From NCBI GenBank assembly GCA_007122455.1, contig SKTU01000068.1:1-54997 (forward strand): a stretch of DNA of 54,997 nucleotides, read 5' to 3'. Each line of letters opens with the position of its first letter. Position 1 is the first letter of the stretch. The DNA comes from Haloarculaceae archaeon (GTDB lineage: Archaea; Halobacteriota; Halobacteria; Halobacteriales; Haloarculaceae). Under the pieces are notes generated by a model, which made no database searches, had not been told where the DNA came from, and saw nothing but the letters and a program-made list of their open reading frames with translations. Positions 33,024-41,193 of the stretch are shown one piece after another. The translations under genes and the position numbers were made by a program.

Positions 33024-34106
33024 ATGACGGACTCGAGCCAGGAGTACTTCGAGCGGATCGTCGACGAGGACGCTCTCGAGGCGTATCTCGAGCGAGAGCT
33101 CGGTCCTGCCGACCGCTTCGAGGTCGAGCGACACGGGGAGGGCCACTCCAACGAGACGCTGTTCGTGACGTGGGGCGACGATGAGCTGGTCATCCGGCGC
33201 CCGCCGCCGGGGGAGACCGCCGAAAACGCCCACGACGTCCTCCGGGAGCACCGCGTCGTGAGTGCGCTCCAGGACACGGACGTCCGGGTTCCCCGGACGC
33301 GGGCCGCCTGCGACGACCACTCGGTCCTCGGCTGTGACTTCTACGTGATGGATCGGATGGAGGGCGACGTCCTCCGGGACGACGAGGTCGAGCGGTTCGC
33401 GACGCCCGAGTTCCGCGAACGGATCGGCCACGAGATGATCGACCGGCTCGTTGAGATCCACGAGGTCGACTACGAGGCGGTCGGCCTGGAGTTCGGTGAT
33501 TTCGGCTACCCGCCGGGCTTTACCCAGCGACAGGTCCGCCGCTGGTCGGAGCAACTGATGTGGGCCTTCGAGGTCACCGCCGACGTTCGCGAGGTCGAGC
33601 AGCTCTACGACGTGATGGAGTGGCTCTACGACAACGTCCCCGACGACGAGGAGATCCCGACGACGCTCGTTCACGGGGATTACAAGCTCGACAACGTGAT
33701 GTTCGCTCCTGGAACGCCACCGGAGATCAACGCGATCATGGACTGGGAGATGTCGACGCTCGGTGATCCGTTCACGGATCTGGCGTGGATGCTGTCGTAC
33801 TGGCACGACTCGAAGGATCCTGAACCGGCGATTCCCGAACTGGAGGCACGGTTCATGACTCGGGAGGGGTATCCGACCCGCCGCGAACTGGTGGAGCGCT
33901 ACGAGTCCAAGACCGGCTACAGCTTCGACAACTGGCGGTTCTACTGGGTGCTGGCGGTGTACAAACTCGCCGGACTCGGCGAGATGTTCTTCCGACGACA
34001 TCTGGAGGGGAACGCCGACGACGACATGTATCCGAAGATGGAATACCGCGTTCCGCACCTCGCCGAGAAGGCCGTCGAGATCATCGACGGCGATCGAACG
34101 CTGTAA
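33024..34106 (+). CDS. APH-family phosphotransferase, ACAD10/11 kinase-domain-like (360 aa)
   Basis: Small-molecule kinase of the aminoglycoside phosphotransferase/choline kinase fold. GEGHSNETLFVTWGDDELVIRR is the N-lobe with the lysine position replaced by arginine (VIRRPPPGE). The catalytic loop is LVHGDYKLDNVMFAPG (H-G-D-x-x-x-x-N), and the metal-binding Asp is in IMDWEMSTLGDPFTDLAWML. This pattern matches the kinase domain fused to acyl-CoA dehydrogenase in eukaryotic ACAD10/11, which phosphorylates 4-hydroxyacyl-CoA. Here it is free-standing, near a separate acyl-CoA dehydrogenase. It is not expected to be an antibiotic resistance enzyme. Confidence 0.87.
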   Translation: MTDSSQEYFERIVDEDALEAYLERELGPADRFEVERHGEGHSNETLFVTWGDDELVIRRPPPGETAENAHDVLREHRVVSALQDTDVRVPRTRAACDDHSVLGCDFYVMDRMEGDVLRDDEVERFATPEFRERIGHEMIDRLVEIHEVDYEAVGLEFGDFGYPPGFTQRQVRRWSEQLMWAFEVTADVREVEQLYDVMEWLYDNVPDDEEIPTTLVHGDYKLDNVMFAPGTPPEINAIMDWEMSTLGDPFTDLAWMLSYWHDSKDPEPAIPELEARFMTREGYPTRRELVERYESKTGYSFDNWRFYWVLAVYKLAGLGEMFFRRHLEGNADDDMYPKMEYRVPHLAEKAVEIIDGDRTL

Positions 34107-34148
34107 TTAACCGTCTTCCTTTTGCCGACGCCGGCCCTGCGTTGAGCT

Positions 34149-35786
34149 ATGTCGACGGTTCCGGACGTCGCGTGGTACGCCGTAATGGTCGTCGGGATCG
34201 GCGCCTCCGTCGGCGTCGTCTACCTGCTGTCCCGTCCTCGCGGTCGCTGGGGTCGACTCGCCCGAAAGCGGCTCGTTCTGGGCGTCCCGTGGGGGACGCT
34301 CATCGCCGTCGGTACCGTCATCGCGGTGTATCTGTTCCTCCAGGATGGGCTCACCGACCCACGCGATCCGGTCGTCATCCCGTTTCGAGCGTGGTCGTAC
34401 ACGTATCCGCTCGGGTTTCTCGCGTCCGGATTCGCCCACTCGAGCCTCGGACACATCACCGGGAACCTTCTCAGTGCGCTCGTCTTCGGGTCGCTCGCGG
34501 AGTACGCCTGGAGCCACTACCCGGAGAAGCGCGGATCGCAGGCGTTCTCGTCGCTCGGCAGTAACCCCTTCGCTCGGATCGTCGGCTTCGCCGTCGGCGT
34601 CTTCGCCGTTTCGATCTTCACAGGGATGTTCGCGCTGGGACCGGTGATCGGCTTCTCGGGAACCGTCTTCGCGTTCGTCGGCTTCGCCCTGGTCCGGTTC
34701 CCCCTGGCGACGATCGTCGCGACGCTGTTCACGAGCGTCGTCCGTTTGCTCTACAACACCGTTCGGAACCCCGAGATCGCCGTCGTCGTCGGCGAAACGA
34801 CTGTCGGCCGCCCGTGGTGGGCCGGGACCGCGCTGCAGGGCCACGCGATCGGGCTGTTCGCCGGCGTCGTGCTCGGCGTCGTGTTGCTCTATCGTCGCGA
34901 CGTGCGTCCCTCGCCGGAGCACATCTGGCTCGCCGCGCTGATATTTGCAGTCGATCGCGGGATGTGGGCAGTGTATCTCATCGAGGGCTCGGGAGAGTAC
35001 CGACTGTTCCGGGCGCTCGGCGTCGCACTCGTGTTCGTTCTCGCCGCGGTCGTCGCCGGAAGTGCCGTCGCATCCGCGCGGACACTGATCCACCGGATCG
35101 ACCTCAGTCGCCGGGAAGCGGCTTTCGGCGTCGCGGTCTCAATACTGCTGGCGCTGTCGCTCGTTGCGGTTCCGTTCAACCTCTTCGTCGTCGACGACCC
35201 GACTGCCGGTCTCGAGGACGCCCAGCCAACAGACGTTGGCGACTACACGGTGTTTTACGCCACGGACGTTCCCAACCAGTTCGTCCCCGCGGTGCCGATG
35301 CCCGGCGGGAACACGACCGACGATCGGGTGCGTGCCAGCGGCGTCATCGTCGTCTCCGAGCAACGCAACATCTGGTGGGAGGAGGTGTCGACGACGGAGC
35401 TTCGCGTCAACCGGCAGGAAACGATCCGTCTCGGTGGCGTCGGCTGGTCGGAAACCGTCCACGCCTCGCGGACGACGTGGACGGTCGCCGGCGGTAACAC
35501 GACGTATAACGTCCAGCTCGGAACGGACGAGGAGATATCGGTCGTCCACCGGGCGGAGCCGGCCCGTGCGGACGCGATGATCGACGGCCGCAACGTGACG
35601 ATCGCGCCCGTCGACGATCGGTTCGAGATCCGGGTGACGCGGGACAACGAGACGCTCGGCGTCACGCCGATCCCGGAGGAGGACGTTCGCCTCGCTGCCG
35701 GAGGGATCGTCTTCGAACGCGACGGTTCAGTCGTCGTCGCGACGCGGGACGAAACGGAGATCAGGATCGCGAGTCGCTCAGGCTGA
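34149..35786 (+). CDS. Rhomboid-family intramembrane serine protease with C-terminal domain (545 aa)
   Basis: Multi-spanning membrane protease that cuts transmembrane substrates within the bilayer. The catalytic pair is S170 in VIGFSGTVFAFVG (G-x-S-G) and H232 in LQGHAIGLFAGV; the conserved H-x-x-x-N is H102-N106 (GHITGNLLS). Two additional hydrophobic segments precede the core and three follow it, the last being AVSILLALSLVAVPFNLFVV. About 190 soluble residues end the protein, rich in strands and N-x-T sequons (GGNTTDD, GGNTTYN), which suggests an extracellular beta domain. Such a tail is not part of the basic rhomboid. The gene starts 42 bases after the APH-type gene but seems unrelated in function. 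Confidence 0.87.
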   Translation: MSTVPDVAWYAVMVVGIGASVGVVYLLSRPRGRWGRLARKRLVLGVPWGTLIAVGTVIAVYLFLQDGLTDPRDPVVIPFRAWSYTYPLGFLASGFAHSSLGHITGNLLSALVFGSLAEYAWSHYPEKRGSQAFSSLGSNPFARIVGFAVGVFAVSIFTGMFALGPVIGFSGTVFAFVGFALVRFPLATIVATLFTSVVRLLYNTVRNPEIAVVVGETTVGRPWWAGTALQGHAIGLFAGVVLGVVLLYRRDVRPSPEHIWLAALIFAVDRGMWAVYLIEGSGEYRLFRALGVALVFVLAAVVAGSAVASARTLIHRIDLSRREAAFGVAVSILLALSLVAVPFNLFVVDDPTAGLEDAQPTDVGDYTVFYATDVPNQFVPAVPMPGGNTTDDRVRASGVIVVSEQRNIWWEEVSTTELRVNRQETIRLGGVGWSETVHASRTTWTVAGGNTTYNVQLGTDEEISVVHRAEPARADAMIDGRNVTIAPVDDRFEIRVTRDNETLGVTPIPEEDVRLAAGGIVFERDGSVVVATRDETEIRIASRSG

Positions 35787-36446
35787 CCACTCGATCCGGA
35801 ACACTTCAGTCTCGATCGTCCGCGTTTCCTCTCGGTGGTGGTCGAACTGCTTCGGGAGATCGAACTCGGCGGCGAAGGCGTGTGTCACCTCGCCGCCGTT
35901 GTCGGCCGCGAACGCCTCGACGAACTCGCGACTACCGGCGTTGTGAACCGAGTACGAGACCGACGCGATGTCGGCGGTCGTCTCGAGGAACGCTCGATCG
36001 GCACCCTCGTTGCCGGTCTGGGCGCCGAACGGTGGATTCATGAGCACCGTTACCGGCTCGTCCGCACAGATCGGTGCCTCGGTCGCGTCGGCACGAACCC
36101 ACGAGACGTCCGCCGTCGCTGCGACTCGACGCTCGTTCTCGACGGCGGTCGTCAGCGGTGCCGGGTCGACGTCGATCCCGACGGTACGTTTCGGTCCCCG
36201 AAGCGCCGAGCCGAGTGCGAGCATTCCCGTTCCACAGCCGAGATCGACGATGGTTCGCCCCTCGATGTCGCCCTGGAGGTCGGCGACGTGGACGATCTGT
36301 GCCGCGAGGTCCGGCGGCGTGTGGTACTGCTCCAGCGGCGCACGCGGGTTTTCGAACCCCGCAACGACGCCGAGTTCCTGTGCGAGCCGTCGCCGCGTCC
36401 CTCCCGCGGTCCCGCCTGTCATGAGGTGTGAATACTCTACAGGCAT
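35778..36446 (-). CDS. METTL5-like N6-adenine RNA methyltransferase (222 aa)
   Basis: SAM-dependent methyltransferase, probably acting on rRNA adenine. LEQYHTPPDLAAQIVHVADL opens the fold, IVDLGCGTGMLALGSAL is motif I, VGIDVDPAP is motif II, and VLMNPPFGAQ is the N-P-P-F catalytic motif of N6-adenine methylases. The GAQ after NPPF and the short size match the archaeal METTL5 relatives (their eukaryotic counterpart methylates 18S rRNA). The ATG at 36446 has a TATA-like AATAATTACC ~28 bases upstream; a second ATG 8 codons later is possible. The 3' end overlaps the rhomboid gene by 9 bases. Confidence 0.88.
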   Translation of the reverse strand: MPVEYSHLMTGGTAGGTRRRLAQELGVVAGFENPRAPLEQYHTPPDLAAQIVHVADLQGDIEGRTIVDLGCGTGMLALGSALRGPKRTVGIDVDPAPLTTAVENERRVAATADVSWVRADATEAPICADEPVTVLMNPPFGAQTGNEGADRAFLETTADIASVSYSVHNAGSREFVEAFAADNGGEVTHAFAAEFDLPKQFDHHREETRTIETEVFRIEWSA

Positions 36447-36542
36447 ACTAATAATTTTGTCTATGCGCTATGGTAATTATTCGTTCCCGTTTTCGGTTCG
36501 GTGACGCGATAACTTCTTTCCGGTTCTCTCACAACGGGTGGT

Positions 36543-36761
36543 ATGGACTGTCCTCGGTGTTCGTCGCAACTAGAGCGATACAGTCTCGGGGGGAAGGAGT
36601 CGGTCACCTGTGAGAACTGCGGCTACATCGGGGTGCCGATCGAGCATCGCGGTGAATCGCGGCGACTGGAGACGTGGGACGACGCACTCGAGCGGTTCCG
36701 GGACCGCTACGGGAGCGAGGACGAGCAGCTGACGCCGGCGTTCGTTCCGATCGAGGAGTAA
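36543..36761 (+). CDS. Small zinc-ribbon protein (72 aa)
   Basis: MDCPRCSSQLERYSL and ESVTCENCGYIGVPIEHRGE give two C-x2-C knuckles spaced for one zinc ion, like a short zinc ribbon. The remainder (ETWDDALERFRDRYGSED) is an acidic helix. Many such small haloarchaeal proteins exist with unknown roles, probably in nucleic-acid or protein binding. It is convergent with the salactin-like gene, with only 8 bases between stops. The start ATG is the only sensible one. Confidence 0.8.
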   Translation: MDCPRCSSQLERYSLGGKESVTCENCGYIGVPIEHRGESRRLETWDDALERFRDRYGSEDEQLTPAFVPIEE

Positions 36762-36769
36762 TTACGTAA

Positions 36770-37795
36770 TCAATCCTCGGCTTCGGCCTCGACCTCGGCG
36801 CCAGCGGCACTGTCGTCGGCCTCCTGCGTGCGCGAGGCGACGAGTGCCCCGCGAGCGACGCTGTAGAGCGGTTCGCTCGCTCGCGTGACGTCGCTGATCG
36901 AGAACGGGATGTTCGCCTTCTCGAACCGTTCCTCGAAGAGCTTCTCGAAGCCAGGCGGGCTCGCCGTCCCGCCCGTGACGACGACGGGGACGTCCAGTCC
37001 TTCCTCGACGTCCTCCTCGTTGACCTCCCGGGAGATGTTCTCGATGACGTAGTCGAGTAGGTTGTCGTAGTAGATCGACAGCGCCCCCTCGACGCCGCCC
37101 GCGTCGGTCGTGAAGTCGAGCCGGAAGTCGTCCTCCTTGATCGAGGTCACCTTGTCGACGTTTTCGCCCGTCGCGGTCGCGGTCTGCTCGTCGATCCAGT
37201 CACCGCCCCGGGCGACGCTGAACGTCATCACCGGAACCGCGTAGTAGGCCAGACAGACGTTCGTCATGCCCGCCCCGAAGCTGATGCCGAGCCCGGTGAA
37301 GTTGTGGTCAGCCAGCTCCGAGTAGATGACCGACATCCCCTCGTTGATCGGCTCGGGATCGTACCCCATGTCGTCGAGGAACGATTCGAGCGTCTTCTGG
37401 TGATACAGCGTCGATAGATCCGAATCGATCGGATCGGCCGGCGTCGAGAAGTGGACCGGCTCGTTGGGTCGGTCCGGTTCGCCGATGACCTGTTCGATGA
37501 TGAGTTTGATCATCGGAATCGCGGATTTCTCCTCCGAGGAGAGGATACCGTGTTTCATCGGCCGGCGGGTCTCCTCGTTGAAGATGTTCGCGAAGTTCAG
37601 TGCGTCGTCGCCGACAACGTAGACGTTGTCGTCCTTGCGGATGTGGAGGACGTCCGATCGGGAGAGCATCCGCTCGGCCATATCGCTGTACTCGATTTCG
37701 ACGAACGAATTCCGCTGGGAGACGAACACCGTCTCGTTACCGTCCTGCTTGGCCGATACGAGATTCATCGTCCCAACGTCTATTCCACGTGCCAT
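36770..37795 (-). CDS. Salactin-like actin homologue (341 aa)
   Basis: Actin/Hsp70-fold ATPase of the haloarchaeal salactin type, a family shown in Halobacterium to form dynamically unstable filaments. Phosphate-1 motif GIDVGTMN at 4-11, phosphate-2 [10 protein letters not shown] at 170-179, and the adenosine motif [12 protein letters not shown] at 271-282. The C-terminus is a short acidic tail (EAEAED). It is close to the size of the minimal actin fold. A minus-strand TATA (CTTTATTG, ~29 bases before the ATG) indicates its own leaderless promoter in the 41-base gap behind the membrane-protein gene. A role in cell shape or DNA partition is inferred from the family. Confidence 0.85.
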   Translation of the reverse strand: MARGIDVGTMNLVSAKQDGNETVFVSQRNSFVEIEYSDMAERMLSRSDVLHIRKDDNVYVVGDDALNFANIFNEETRRPMKHGILSSEEKSAIPMIKLIIEQVIGEPDRPNEPVHFSTPADPIDSDLSTLYHQKTLESFLDDMGYDPEPINEGMSVIYSELADHNFTGLGISFGAGMTNVCLAYYAVPVMTFSVARGGDWIDEQTATATGENVDKVTSIKEDDFRLDFTTDAGGVEGALSIYYDNLLDYVIENISREVNEEDVEEGLDVPVVVTGGTASPPGFEKLFEERFEKANIPFSISDVTRASEPLYSVARGALVASRTQEADDSAAGAEVEAEAED

Positions 37796-37836
37796 GTGCT
37801 AAACCGCGCTGGCCGGACAATAAAGCTACCTGCCGT

Positions 37837-38706
37837 TCACTTTCGAGAAAGGAGCGACTTCAGCCGGCCGACGATCCCGTCCGGTTGGGCCTCGGCCTCC
37901 CGCTTCTGTTTCTCCCTGAGTTCCTGGAGGGCTGCCATCTGTTCGTCGACGCCACCGCTGGACGTTTCGGTTCGGTGTTCCCCGCCCTGGAGTCCTCGCA
38001 GCCCCGAAACGGCGTCGTCGACGCCCGCCGAGCGGTAGGTTTTGGCCGAGGACTGATCGACGTCGATCCCCTCGAGCTCGGCGTCCGTGTTTATGCGGAG
38101 TCGCTCCGTTTCGACCTTCTCGACGCCGCCCCAGGTGAGCTCCGTGCTCTCCATGGCCTCTTCGATGTCCCGCCGAACCTGCTCGTCGGTCACCTCCGGA
38201 TCCGATTCCGTGGTCCCCTCCGTTGCGGCGACCCCTTCGACGCGCTCGACGTGGTAACTCACGAGCGCCGCCGCCGTCGCCGAGAGGACGCTTACGAGGC
38301 CGATCGCGTAGACGGTCACTCCCTGTGGACTGTAATCCGGCGTGCCGTAGTTCCAGTTGCTCGGATACACTGCCACGAAGAACCCGACCGCGAGAACTGT
38401 CACGACGAGGCCACCGCCGGCAACGTAGAGCGCGCGCTGATCGGCCGGAAGCAGTACGACGACCGAACTCAACACGATCGGGAGCCCTAATGCGCCGGCG
38501 GCGAACGCTATCTGACGGACGCTGAACACGTCACCGGAGACGAGTGCTCGTTCGACGACGAACAGGACGAGGCCGACGAGCCCCAGTCCGAGCCCTGCAA
38601 AGAACAGCGCAAAGCCGAGATACACGTCGGTGCGACGGTCGGGCTCGCCGATGTAACGCCGGTACAGATCGACGAGGCGATCCTCGGATGTGTCCGTCCC
38701 GCTCAT
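37837..38706 (-). CDS. Haloarchaeal membrane protein with cytoplasmic C-terminal domain (289 aa)
   Basis: I do not recognise a named function. Residues ~25-150 carry four hydrophobic segments (GFALFFAGLGLGLVGLVLFV, AFAAGALGLPIVLSSVVVLL, GGGLVVTVLAVGFFVAVY, TVYAIGLVSVLSATAAALVS). The last ~130 residues are charged, with a conserved-looking TWGGVEKVETERLRINTDAE segment and a coiled-coil-like end (EQMAALQELREKQKREAEAQ). A Shine-Dalgarno-like GGGGTG precedes the ATG. The gene follows the lipoprotein gene by 24 bases and precedes the salactin-like gene by 41, so it could be a membrane anchor for either; this is inference. Confidence 0.75.
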   Translation of the reverse strand: MSGTDTSEDRLVDLYRRYIGEPDRRTDVYLGFALFFAGLGLGLVGLVLFVVERALVSGDVFSVRQIAFAAGALGLPIVLSSVVVLLPADQRALYVAGGGLVVTVLAVGFFVAVYPSNWNYGTPDYSPQGVTVYAIGLVSVLSATAAALVSYHVERVEGVAATEGTTESDPEVTDEQVRRDIEEAMESTELTWGGVEKVETERLRINTDAELEGIDVDQSSAKTYRSAGVDDAVSGLRGLQGGEHRTETSSGGVDEQMAALQELREKQKREAEAQPDGIVGRLKSLLSRK

Positions 38707-38730
38707 TGGGCACCCCTTTCGAGCGGGGGC

Positions 38731-39996
38731 CTATGACTGTTGGGCCTCTATCCGTCTCGTGACCCATGCGGCTCGGTTGCGCCCCTTGTCGGCGACGAGC
38801 TCTCCGGCTCTGTAGGCGAAAAGCGCATACGACGCACCGTTCGTGGTCGAAGTGGCGGCCTCGTCACCGCTCCGGATCGCGTTCGGTGCGATCCGTCCCG
38901 TCTGTCGTGCGACGTAGTCGCTTCCGGCGAGTCGATCGACGGCGTCGACGGCGTCGCGCTTCGCGTCGAGTAACGACTCCGGCGTCGGATCCGCCCCCGA
39001 AAGGACGCTCTCGGCCGCCGCCGCGATCCCGTCGTAGCGAGCGAGCCACTCGAGGAGTTCGAGAAGCGACCGTGCCGGCTGGGTCCCGATGCGCTCGCGG
39101 GCGTCGTCGACGACGCTCGCCCCGTTTCGTTCGGTCGCCGCGAGGACGTACCGTATCTGCGCCGTCGGATCGTTTCCCGGATTTGGGGGTTCCTCGTCGG
39201 CATCGTCGGGGGCGCGCGCGGCCGCTTCCTTGAGTGCGCCGATCGCGATCGATCGGACCGCACGCTCGCTCGACTGGACGGAGTGGTCCGTCGCCGCGTC
39301 CCGGAACCGGACTGCGTCGTCGTACGCCCGCCGTCCGATCGCGATCGAGCGTCTGATGCGGGCCGCGGCCTCCGGCCACTCTCCGTCGGTCGGTTCGCCG
39401 ATGGACGATGGAAGCGCTTCCTCGGCTCGCGCGATCGTTCCGAGCGACACGTCCGTCGGCTGTTGGAGCTGGTAGTCGGTTTCGGTCGGGAACGACTCGA
39501 CCGCATCGGTCACCGCCCGGAGTTTCTCCTCGAGCCCCGTTCGATCTATCGTTTCGGCCGCCGCGCCCGCGTATCCGGCGATACGCGCCGCCCGGCGGAG
39601 CTCTCGCGTGGTTCGGGAGAGCGCCCGCTCCGTCGGCTCGTACTCCCGGAGCGTCCTCGCTCGCTGGCGGCCGTTCGCGAGAAACTGTTCGGGGTCCTCT
39701 ACCGATTCGACGATTCGATCCCCGTCGATCGCTTCGAGGGCGACGTCGATTTCCTCGAGCACGCCGACGAACTGATCGACCGCGGCTTCGAGGTGACCTG
39801 CCTCGACGGGATCCAGCGAGTCGACTGCCGGAACCGAGAGTCCGTACAGTTCGGCCAGCAGGTCCTCGGTTTCGTTCGGCACTGACGCCGGGGTCACCGT
39901 CTCGTAGTCGTCGTTTCGCTCGACCGTCCCGTCGTTACAGCCAGCGAGCGCGACCCCCGCTCCAACGGTCAGCAGTCGCCGTCGCGACCAACCCAT
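38731..39996 (-). CDS. Tat-exported lipoprotein, helical (421 aa)
   Basis: The N-terminus WSRRRLLTVGAGVALAGCND has a twin-arginine motif and a lipobox ending in L-A-G-C at position 19, so the protein should be folded inside, exported by Tat and lipid-anchored on the outer face. The mature part is almost all helix, acidic and alanine-rich (for example RAARIAGYAGAAAETIDRTG), without cysteines or recognisable catalytic motifs. It looks like a conserved haloarchaeal surface protein. It heads a probable operon with the membrane-protein gene (24-base gap). Confidence 0.8.
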   Translation of the reverse strand: MGWSRRRLLTVGAGVALAGCNDGTVERNDDYETVTPASVPNETEDLLAELYGLSVPAVDSLDPVEAGHLEAAVDQFVGVLEEIDVALEAIDGDRIVESVEDPEQFLANGRQRARTLREYEPTERALSRTTRELRRAARIAGYAGAAAETIDRTGLEEKLRAVTDAVESFPTETDYQLQQPTDVSLGTIARAEEALPSSIGEPTDGEWPEAAARIRRSIAIGRRAYDDAVRFRDAATDHSVQSSERAVRSIAIGALKEAAARAPDDADEEPPNPGNDPTAQIRYVLAATERNGASVVDDARERIGTQPARSLLELLEWLARYDGIAAAAESVLSGADPTPESLLDAKRDAVDAVDRLAGSDYVARQTGRIAPNAIRSGDEAATSTTNGASYALFAYRAGELVADKGRNRAAWVTRRIEAQQS

Positions 39997-40041
39997 GCGA
40001 ATACGTACGGCCGCAAAGAGAAACGCTTTCGGTGGCGGTCG

Positions 40042-41094
40042 TTACCACGTGCCGTGGAACGTGTCGAAGGCGAGATCCTCGAGCGGCTCCTCACCGATCG
40101 CGATTCGGTACTCCTGGGGGGTGACCATCGGCTGTTTGAACTGCGGGCCGTCGTCGGTCGTGATCCGCGGACAGCCGGTGTTGACGTAGGCGTCGAGGCC
40201 GAAGTTCGTCAGTCGGTCGGGCGTCACCTCGTCCATCGTCAACAGGTAGGCGCTGTCGTTGTTCTCGACGATCTCCTCGGCGATCTCCCATCGACCCTGT
40301 CCGATCTTCGTGCAGTAGATGACGCCCCACTCCTCGGCGTCCATCGCCTTGTGGACGGTCGCGTAGCGCTGCTTCATGAACTGCTCCGTGTCGGCGATCG
40401 TGACGACGTTGTTGACCGGATCGGCGATGATCACCGTCTTGTCGGGGTGTTCCATCGCCAGCCCGAGCGGGTGGAACTTCCCGCCGCCGACGTAGAGCAC
40501 CTGATCGGCGTCGACGTCGGCCGACGCGTAGTTACAGCCGAGCACCTGTCCCTCGTGAGTGAGGCGCTCGTCGCCGCGGCGGACGTGAACCTCGTATCCC
40601 CGCTCCTCGAGCCACGCGCGCATCTCGTCGAACTTGTTCATGTGCTGGGCGGTCGTCACGAGGCCGACGGCCGGTTCCTCTTCGGGCGGCTTCAGTTCCG
40701 CGAGGGATTTCTCCATGATCGGCGTGACCTCGACGTTCGAGAAGAGCGGGACGTAGATGATCTTCTCAGACTCCTTCATCGGGGAGTGACCGAAGTGGAC
40801 GAAGACGTCCGTCCGGCGCATCATTTCGGTGTCGAGGTCGCAGGCGCCGTAACACGGCTGCCCGGAGATCAGTACGCGGACGCCGTCCGGCAGCTCAGCC
40901 CGGAGGTCGTCGGCGACGCGCGGCCCCCGCCGCTTCAACCCCTCCGGGAACTGTAATCCGACCGTCGAGGCGTTCCGCTCGGAAACCGCCTGAAGGATTC
41001 GCTCTATCTCGTAATCCCACGTCCGGTCGTGTTTCAGGGCCATTCCCGTGTTTCGGAGGTCGCCCTCGGTTCGATCCGTCGATTCCTGACTCAT
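40042..41094 (-). CDS. dph2: 2-(3-amino-3-carboxypropyl)histidine synthase, diphthamide synthesis (350 aa)
   Basis: Non-canonical radical-SAM enzyme that transfers the 3-amino-3-carboxypropyl group of SAM to a histidine of elongation factor 2. Three cluster cysteines can be placed: C81 or C85 in SGQPCYGACDLD, C187 in VLGCNYASADVD, and C308 in VNTGCPRITTDD, one in each of three similar domains. FPEGLKRRGPRVADDL and YVGGGKFHPLGLAME are also diagnostic. Archaea use a homodimer, so one gene suffices. A minus-strand TATA-like TTTTACG lies ~27 bases before the ATG, within an unusual palindromic region. Confidence 0.95.
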   Translation of the reverse strand: MSQESTDRTEGDLRNTGMALKHDRTWDYEIERILQAVSERNASTVGLQFPEGLKRRGPRVADDLRAELPDGVRVLISGQPCYGACDLDTEMMRRTDVFVHFGHSPMKESEKIIYVPLFSNVEVTPIMEKSLAELKPPEEEPAVGLVTTAQHMNKFDEMRAWLEERGYEVHVRRGDERLTHEGQVLGCNYASADVDADQVLYVGGGKFHPLGLAMEHPDKTVIIADPVNNVVTIADTEQFMKQRYATVHKAMDAEEWGVIYCTKIGQGRWEIAEEIVENNDSAYLLTMDEVTPDRLTNFGLDAYVNTGCPRITTDDGPQFKQPMVTPQEYRIAIGEEPLEDLAFDTFHGTW

Positions 41095-41103
41095 TGGCTC
41101 CCG

Positions 41104-41131
41104 TTACGCCCGCGGGCGTAAAACGCCCGCG
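41104..41131. repeat. Overlapping palindromes: three copies of ACGCCCGCG over the dph2 TATA box
   Basis: ACGCCCGCG occurs at 41106-41114 and 41123-41131 (direct) and as its complement CGCGGGCGT at 41111-41119. Bases 41104-41121 form a perfect 18-base palindrome. Bases 41111-41119 and 41123-41131 form a second inverted repeat with a 3-base spacer. The spacer and flanks (TAAAACG) coincide with the predicted dph2 TATA box, so a bound regulator would block or recruit TBP. Confidence 0.6.
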
Positions 41132-41193
41132 TTTCGTCGGAACGAAGCGCCGTATCCGCCACGACTATACGTCCGCGGTCCAATTTCGGACTA

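Noticed and set aside
33024-34106. Reading the APH-type gene as antibiotic resistance
   Set aside because: The sequence fits the ACAD10/11-like kinase branch and the gene context is catabolic, not a resistance cassette.
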